From positions 1 to 47,225 of the forward strand of contig NZ_RHPP01000016.1 in assembly GCF_003935715.1 (NCBI RefSeq): 47,225 bases of DNA, read 5' to 3'. The DNA comes from Stenotrophomonas sp. 278 (GTDB lineage Bacteria; Pseudomonadota; Gammaproteobacteria; Xanthomonadales; Xanthomonadaceae). Each line of letters opens with the position of its first letter. Position 1 is the first letter of the stretch. Positions 41,796 through 47,225 of the stretch are shown here, one piece after another. The notes beneath the pieces are model-generated. The model saw nothing but the letters and a program-made list of their open reading frames with translations, ran no database searches and had not been told where the DNA came from. A program made the position numbers and the translations under genes.

Positions 41796-44399
41796 ATGAA
41801 CTACCGTATTGGCAGTAGTGTTCAGGCTCCAAAAGCGATAACGCCATTGGCATCTGCAGTGATGGTGGCCTTGACCACCGCGCTGCTGGCCGCCAGCCCG
41901 ACGGCGGCGGCGCAGGACAGCAGCACACAGGGAAGCTCGGCCACCACACTGGACACCGTTTCAGTGCTCGGCAGCCGTACCAAACCCCGTACCGTCTCGT
42001 CGTCGGCCGTGCCGATCGACATCATCAGCGGCGAAGAATTCCGCAACCAGGGTGCCACCGATGCACTCGACCAGCTGAAAGTGCTGGTGCCCTCCTTCAA
42101 CGTCAGCACCATTCCCATCGATGACGCCGCCAGCCTGGTGCGCCCGGCCAACCTGCGTGGCCTGCCGCCGGACAACACCCTGCTGCTGGTCAATGGCAAA
42201 CGCTTCCATCGCTCCGCGGTGATCACCTTCCTGGGCCACGGTCTGTCTGACGGTGCACAGGGGCCGGATCTCTCGGTGTTCCCGTCACTGGCGCTGGAAC
42301 AGGTGGATGTGCTGCGTGATGGCGCGGCGGCGCAGTACGGTTCGGACGCCATCGCCGGCGTGCTCAATTTCGGCCTCAAGAAGCTGCGCGAAGGTGGCAC
42401 TGCTGAAGTCTTCACCGGCAAGTATTACGAAGGTGACGGCCTGACCACCCAGTACTCGGCACAGATCGGCCTGCCCCTGACCGAGCATGGCTTTGCCACC
42501 TTTACGGCCGAATGGCGCAAGGCCGACGACACCTCGCGCAGTGTGCAGCGTGACGACGCAGCGGCAGCAGCCGCGGCAGGCTATCCGGGCGTACAGGACC
42601 CGGCCCAGATATGGGGCTCGCCCAAGGTCGACGATGATTTCAAGTTCGTCGCCAACCTCGGCCTGACCACCGAGAACGTGGACTTCTACCTGTTCGGCAA
42701 CTACGCCAAACGCGAAGTCGATGGCGGTTTCTATTACCGTGACCCCACCTCGCGCTCGGGCGTGTACTCCAACGACGGCGGCGAGACGCTGCTGGTCGGC
42801 AACCTGACCGGCGCAGGCACCTGCCGCGGCATCGCCCTGCGCGATCCCTCCGGAAACCTGCTGCCCTATGCGGGCGTGGCGGCGGCGGTAGGGGCACTGC
42901 CGGCGAACTGCTTTACCTTCCTGTCCAGCCTGCCGGGCGGGTTTACCCCGCGCTTTGGTGGCGAGCTGGAGGATTCCTCGGTGTTTGCCGGGGCGAAGGG
43001 CACGCTGGGTGAGTGGTACTGGGATGTCAGCGGATCGTACGGCCGCAACGACATCGAGTTCACCATCTACAACACGGTCAACGCCTCACTGGGTCCCGAC
43101 CAGCCCGCCAACCTGTACTTCCGGCCGGGCGGCAATACCCAGACGGAAAAAAACTTCAACGTTGATGTGAGCCGCGACATCCCGGTGACGTTCAGCAGCC
43201 AGCCGCTACGCCTGGCGCTGGGCGCTGAATGGCGCGAGGAGAGCTTCAAGATCAGCCAGGGCGATGGCCCGTCCACCGCGATCGGCCCGCTCACCGAGCA
43301 GGGCTTCGCACTGGGTTCGAACGGCTTCAATGGCTTCAGCCCGCGCACCTCCGGCACCTTCGACCGTCGCAACTGGGCCGCCTACGCCGACCTGGAAGCA
43401 CAGCTGACCGAGAAGTTCCTGCTGGCCGGTGCACTACGCTTCGAGGATTACGACTCGTTCGGCAGCACCACCACGGGCAAGCTGACCGGGCGTTTTGACT
43501 TCACCCCGACCTTCGCCATCCGTGGTGCCTACAACACCGGCTTCCGCGCGCCGACGCCGGGCCAGGCCAACATCAGCCAGATCAGCACCGTGTTCGGCGG
43601 CACTGCACTGGAAGACATCGCCACCCTGCCGCCAACCAATCCGATCGCACAGATCAAGGGCGCACAGCCCCTGACTCCGGAAGAGTCCAAGAACTTCTCA
43701 CTCGGCGCGGTATGGACCGAGGGCGACTGGCTGGTCACCCTGGATGGGTATCGCATCGAGGTGGAAGACCGCATTGCGCTCAGCACCAGCTTCACCATCA
43801 CCGACGAGGAGCGCGCCGCGCTTGTCGCTGGCGGCAATGCCGAAGCCGCCTCGATTTCGCAGGTGACCTACTTCGGCAATGCGTTCGACACCACCACCAC
43901 CGGTGTGGACCTGGTCACCAGCTACAAGAGTGACCACTTTGGCGGTGACACCACCTATTCGCTGGCCGCGAACTGGAACAAGACCAAGGTGGACCGCTTC
44001 GACACCGACTTCATCGACGAAGCGCGCGTGTACAAGCTGGAGAAGTCGCTGCCCAAGACCAAGGGCTATTTCAGCATCCATCACCAGCGCCAGATCTTCC
44101 ACTCCAACCTGCGCTTCAACTACTACAGCTCGTGGTACGAAGATCACCTGGACAGCGGCGTGATCTCCGCTGAGGACGGCGGCCTGCCGATCTACGGCGG
44201 CAGTGCCGTGATCGTGGACGCCGAAGTGGGCTGGAAGTTCGACTCGGGCCTGTACTTCAGCCTGGGCGCGCAGAACCTGTTCGACCGAACCCCGGCGAAG
44301 AATCCCTGGGGCGGCGTGGCCGGTGCCGAGTACCCGGTGCACTCGCCGTATGGCTTCAACGGCGGGTTCTATTACGCGCGGGTGGGCTGGAAGTTCTGA
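41796..44399 (+). CDS. TonB-dependent receptor, large type
   Basis: An 867-residue outer-membrane receptor. A long signal peptide ends at TAAAQ (about residue 40). A TonB-box-like TLDTVSVLGSR follows, then the plug (NTLLLVNGKRFHRSAVI, LEQVDVLRDGAAAQYGSDAIAGVLNF) and a barrel ending in WKF. The plug wording RDGAAAQYGSDAIAGV is typical of the Xanthomonas-type receptors for plant- or polymer-derived substrates and iron compounds; the ligand cannot be assigned. ATG 41796 has AAGGTG upstream. In the leader are a 12-bp palindrome CCAGGGCCCTGG (41713-41724) and a three-codon frame ATG AAG CAC TGA (41744-41755) after AAGGAG, perhaps a minimal upstream ORF. Confidence 0.92.
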   Translation: MNYRIGSSVQAPKAITPLASAVMVALTTALLAASPTAAAQDSSTQGSSATTLDTVSVLGSRTKPRTVSSSAVPIDIISGEEFRNQGATDALDQLKVLVPSFNVSTIPIDDAASLVRPANLRGLPPDNTLLLVNGKRFHRSAVITFLGHGLSDGAQGPDLSVFPSLALEQVDVLRDGAAAQYGSDAIAGVLNFGLKKLREGGTAEVFTGKYYEGDGLTTQYSAQIGLPLTEHGFATFTAEWRKADDTSRSVQRDDAAAAAAAGYPGVQDPAQIWGSPKVDDDFKFVANLGLTTENVDFYLFGNYAKREVDGGFYYRDPTSRSGVYSNDGGETLLVGNLTGAGTCRGIALRDPSGNLLPYAGVAAAVGALPANCFTFLSSLPGGFTPRFGGELEDSSVFAGAKGTLGEWYWDVSGSYGRNDIEFTIYNTVNASLGPDQPANLYFRPGGNTQTEKNFNVDVSRDIPVTFSSQPLRLALGAEWREESFKISQGDGPSTAIGPLTEQGFALGSNGFNGFSPRTSGTFDRRNWAAYADLEAQLTEKFLLAGALRFEDYDSFGSTTTGKLTGRFDFTPTFAIRGAYNTGFRAPTPGQANISQISTVFGGTALEDIATLPPTNPIAQIKGAQPLTPEESKNFSLGAVWTEGDWLVTLDGYRIEVEDRIALSTSFTITDEERAALVAGGNAEAASISQVTYFGNAFDTTTTGVDLVTSYKSDHFGGDTTYSLAANWNKTKVDRFDTDFIDEARVYKLEKSLPKTKGYFSIHHQRQIFHSNLRFNYYSSWYEDHLDSGVISAEDGGLPIYGGSAVIVDAEVGWKFDSGLYFSLGAQNLFDRTPAKNPWGGVAGAEYPVHSPYGFNGGFYYARVGWKF

Positions 44400-44418
44400 G
44401 GAAGCGTACTTCCAGGAA

Positions 44419-44442
44419 TGCCGGGCCATGGACGGCCCGGCA
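44419..44442. terminator. Hairpin between the convergent TonB receptor and fic genes
   Basis: TGCCGGGCC-ATGGAC-GGCCCGGCA is a perfect 9-bp stem. No T run follows on either strand, so its role as a terminator is only probable. A smaller GGAAG-CGTA-CTTCC stem precedes it at 44400-44413. Confidence 0.45.
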
Positions 44443-44450
44443 GTTACGCA

Positions 44451-45578
44451 TCAGATGTTGATCTCGTAGCGCACGCTTCGCCCGCTCCCTGGCAATCGGC
44501 GTAGGCAGCCCTTCTCCAGCAACTCGACCAGATGACGCGTCGCCGTCGCCTTGGATACCTTGGCCACCGCCTGATACTGACGCGCACTGATTCCTTGCTC
44601 GAAGCCCCGCTCGCCGCCATCCAGCAGACGGTTGAGAACCTTGATCTGCTCGGCCGACAGATCATCCATGCGGTGCTGTTGCCAGAAGCGTGCCTTGGCA
44701 AGCACCGTATCGATGCGCTTCATCGCCTGAAGCAGACTCTTATGCAGTGTCTCCAGAAACCATTGCAACCACGCTGTGATGTCCAGATCTGCCTTCTGAC
44801 TGCTTTCCAGTACACGGTAGTAGCCCGCCCGATCTTCCAGGATGCTGGCCGACATGGCGTGGAAGCGGATTGCCTGGGGTTGGCCTTGCGCCAGCGCCAG
44901 GTCAGTGAGCGCACGGGTCAAGCGACCATTGCCATCGTCAAACGGGTGCAGGGTAACGAACCAGAAGTGTGCGATGCCTGCGCGCAGCAGCGGGTCCAGC
45001 GTTGCATCCTCACGGGAGGCGGCAAACCAGGTCAGGAACGCATCCACCTGAAGTTCGAGTCCATCCCTGGGCGGAGCCTCGAAGTGAACTGTGGGGCGGT
45101 CAATCCGGCCCGACACCACCTGCATCGGCTCTTCGCCACGCAGCCCTCCCCCCCTGATGCGCAGCGGTAGCAGATCGTCCTGCGCGGCAAACAGCCACCG
45201 ATGCCACTGCATCAACCGTGCATTGTCCAAGGCGCGTTCCGGATGTCCGGTGGCATCGAGCATGAGCTCAGCCAGCCCTTCACTGCGTGCGCTGGTGCGC
45301 GTGATCGCCTCCGATTCGATACCCAGGAGACGAGCCAGCGAGGACCGAACCGAACCCACGTTCAACTCTTCCCCTTCGATGGCAGAGGAAGTAACGATGT
45401 TGGCCAGGAGCGTGTCCAAGGCATCTTCGGCCTGTCCCACCGGGTCGGCTGCACCTGCCATGCCCAGCAGTTGTCCCTGGGCTTCCACGCACTGGCGGAG
45501 AAGCGGGGCCAACACATCGGACTCCCAGCGGAAGGCGGGCCAGTCAGGGCGCTCCCAGATCCACAGCGGACCAGACAT
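44451..45578 (-). CDS. Fic-domain AMP-transferase with N-terminal inhibitory motif and C-terminal winged helix
   Basis: A 375-residue cytosolic protein. The Fic core motif is complete, HPFDDGNGRLTR (residues 211-222), with catalytic H211. The class II inhibitory helix motif SxxxEG is present as SSAIEG (residues 64-69), so activity is self-restrained by E68. The C-terminus (about 310-375; ISARQYQAVAKVSKATATRHLVELLEKG) is a winged HTH. Family members transfer AMP from ATP to Ser, Thr or Tyr of proteins. ATG 45578 has GGAG 5 bases ahead. Two perfect 29-bp palindromes lie 21-83 bp upstream, which with the HTH suggests self-regulation. Confidence 0.93.
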   Translation of the reverse strand: MSGPLWIWERPDWPAFRWESDVLAPLLRQCVEAQGQLLGMAGAADPVGQAEDALDTLLANIVTSSAIEGEELNVGSVRSSLARLLGIESEAITRTSARSEGLAELMLDATGHPERALDNARLMQWHRWLFAAQDDLLPLRIRGGGLRGEEPMQVVSGRIDRPTVHFEAPPRDGLELQVDAFLTWFAASREDATLDPLLRAGIAHFWFVTLHPFDDGNGRLTRALTDLALAQGQPQAIRFHAMSASILEDRAGYYRVLESSQKADLDITAWLQWFLETLHKSLLQAMKRIDTVLAKARFWQQHRMDDLSAEQIKVLNRLLDGGERGFEQGISARQYQAVAKVSKATATRHLVELLEKGCLRRLPGSGRSVRYEINI

Positions 45579-45598
45579 GAACACTCCATTCAGGTGAG

Positions 45599-45627
45599 TG
45601 AGCCGATTAGACGGGCTAATCGGCTCA
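45599..45627. promoter_or_regulatory. Perfect palindrome 1 upstream of fic
   Basis: TGAGCCGATTA-N7-TAATCGGCTCA, 11-bp arms without mismatch. Together with the copy at 45633-45661 it puts four identical half-sites in 63 bp, overlapping the expected fic promoter. It lacks the GTAG end of SMAG repeats. Confidence 0.85.
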
Positions 45628-45632
45628 TTTTG

Positions 45633-45661
45633 TGAGCCGATTATGCCCCCTAATCGGCTCA
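45633..45661. promoter_or_regulatory. Perfect palindrome 2 upstream of fic
   Basis: The same 11-bp arms and 7-bp spacing as palindrome 1, with a different spacer; the centres are 34 bp apart. It lies 26 bp from the end of the DJ-1-like gene upstream. Confidence 0.85.
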
Positions 45662-45686
45662 TCCGCCATCCGGAGCACCTGCTGCG

Positions 45687-46367
45687 TCAGCGCGCGGCCA
45701 CCCGCAGCAATTCCCGGGCGGCTTCCTCCGAGCTGGCGGGGTTCTGACCGGTGATCAGCTTGCCGTCCGTGACCACGTACTGGCCCCAGTCGGCCCCCTT
45801 CTCATAGCGAGCGCCGAGCCGGGCCAGTTCGTCTTCCACCAGGAAGGGCACGATGTCAGTCAGCTCGACCGCAGCCTCTTCACTGTTGCTGAAGCCGGTG
45901 ACATGTCGGCCCTTCACCAGTGGCGACCCATGCGCGCCGTTGACATGACGCAGCACGCCAGGGGCGTGGCAGACAAAGCCGATCGGCTTGCCGGCCCGAT
46001 CAAAGGCTTCAATGAGCGCAATGGAATCGCGCGATTCGGCCAGGTCCCAGAGCGGTCCGTGACCTCCCGGGTAGAAAACGGCGTCGAAGTCCGCCGGGTC
46101 CACATGCGAGAGCTGCACCGTGTTGCCCAACGCCCTCTGCGCGGCAGGGTCCTGTTTGAAGCGGGCGGTCAACGCGGTCTGTGAATCCGGCTCGTCGCTC
46201 TTCGGGTCCAGGGGCGGCTGGCCGCCCGCAGGCGATGCCAGCGTGACCTGCACGCCGGCGTCGGTGAATACGTAATAGGGGGCGGCAAACTCTTCCAGCC
46301 AGAAGCCGGTCTTCTTGCCGGTGTTGCCGAGCTGGTCGTGCGAGGTGAGCACCATCAGGACCTTCAT
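45687..46367 (-). CDS. DJ-1/PfpI-superfamily protein, Hsp31-like (type 1 glutamine amidotransferase fold)
   Basis: A 226-residue protein. The nucleophile elbow is FVCHAPG with C133, next to His134; the acid is in the FWLEEF segment (E25 or E26), and FYPGGHGPLWDL forms the oxyanion loop. The length and the N-terminal TGFWLEEFAAPYYVF resemble the Hsp31/YDR533C class, whose members act as glutathione-independent glyoxalases or chaperones that repair carbonyl stress. ATG 46367 starts the fold directly; GGAG is upstream within GGAGCCCGCC. It is on the same strand as fic, with 108 bp between them containing the palindromes. Confidence 0.92.
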   Translation of the reverse strand: MKVLMVLTSHDQLGNTGKKTGFWLEEFAAPYYVFTDAGVQVTLASPAGGQPPLDPKSDEPDSQTALTARFKQDPAAQRALGNTVQLSHVDPADFDAVFYPGGHGPLWDLAESRDSIALIEAFDRAGKPIGFVCHAPGVLRHVNGAHGSPLVKGRHVTGFSNSEEAAVELTDIVPFLVEDELARLGARYEKGADWGQYVVTDGKLITGQNPASSEEAARELLRVAAR

Positions 46368-46444
46368 GGCGGGCTCCGTTTGTAGGGGAGCATCAGCATG
46401 CAGATGCGAAGGTAAAGGCAGTGTTCAATCCGTCGTGTTGGGCG

Positions 46445-47225
<781 letters not shown>

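Noticed and set aside
45599-45661. The fic palindromes as SMAG/REP repeats or a CRISPR-like array
   Set aside because: There is no GTAG terminus and the sequence differs from all SMAG copies here. Only two units with short spacers exist, so it is not a CRISPR array.

Overview
The window looks like chromosomal DNA of a high-GC gammaproteobacterium of the Xanthomonadaceae, most likely a Stenotrophomonas. The main reasons are short palindromes that begin with GTAG (SMAG-type repeats) in many intergenic gaps, an MdtABC/SmeIJK-type efflux operon with one fusion protein and two RND pumps, and several families typical of this group. I see no tRNA or rRNA gene, no CRISPR array and no insertion sequence.

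Left part (1-25.5 kb), mostly core genome: the 3' end of priA; a NYN/OST-HTH RNA-binding protein with a glutathione transferase; a type II NADH dehydrogenase; a stretch of small hypothetical genes with two visible remnants (a secreted Cys-containing protein behind a 7-bp tandem repeat, and a DUF2750 gene with an internal deletion); a GIY-YIG protein divergent from a tandem glycine riboswitch that controls a glycine-transporter-family gene; mdtABC; an AroG-type DAHP synthase preceded by a previously uncalled 26-codon leader peptide carrying FYFWYYF and an attenuator; a serine hydrolase; groES-groEL with sigma-32 and CIRCE-like signals; a secreted endonuclease I; and cutA-dsbD-tlpA, in which DsbD has a duplicated N-terminal domain.

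Right part (26-47 kb), accessory in character: a Fur-box-controlled TonB receptor translationally coupled to a PepSY-flavodoxin-reductase fusion (ferric-chelate uptake and reduction); then a stress-type locus built of two paralogous NAD(P)-binding proteins, an Ohr/OsmC protein, a bestrophin-type channel, a LysR regulator and a stand-alone sigma-region-4-like mini-protein on one strand, facing an AhpD-like protein, a cupin and an ECF41-type sigma factor on the other. A sequence matching the ECF41 promoter pattern TGTCACA-N16-CGTC lies directly in front of the mini-protein, so this sigma factor probably controls the opposite-strand operon. This is the best candidate here for an undescribed regulatory system.

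Next come an M23 peptidase; a decayed MipA/OmpV gene and a decayed response regulator/histidine kinase pair, each with an internal deletion; a LysR regulator; a MarR-GNAT fusion with repeated operators; a large TonB receptor; a Fic protein with two perfect tandem palindromes in front of it; a DJ-1/Hsp31-like protein; and the 3' end of a long Lhr-type helicase gene, which runs out of the window.
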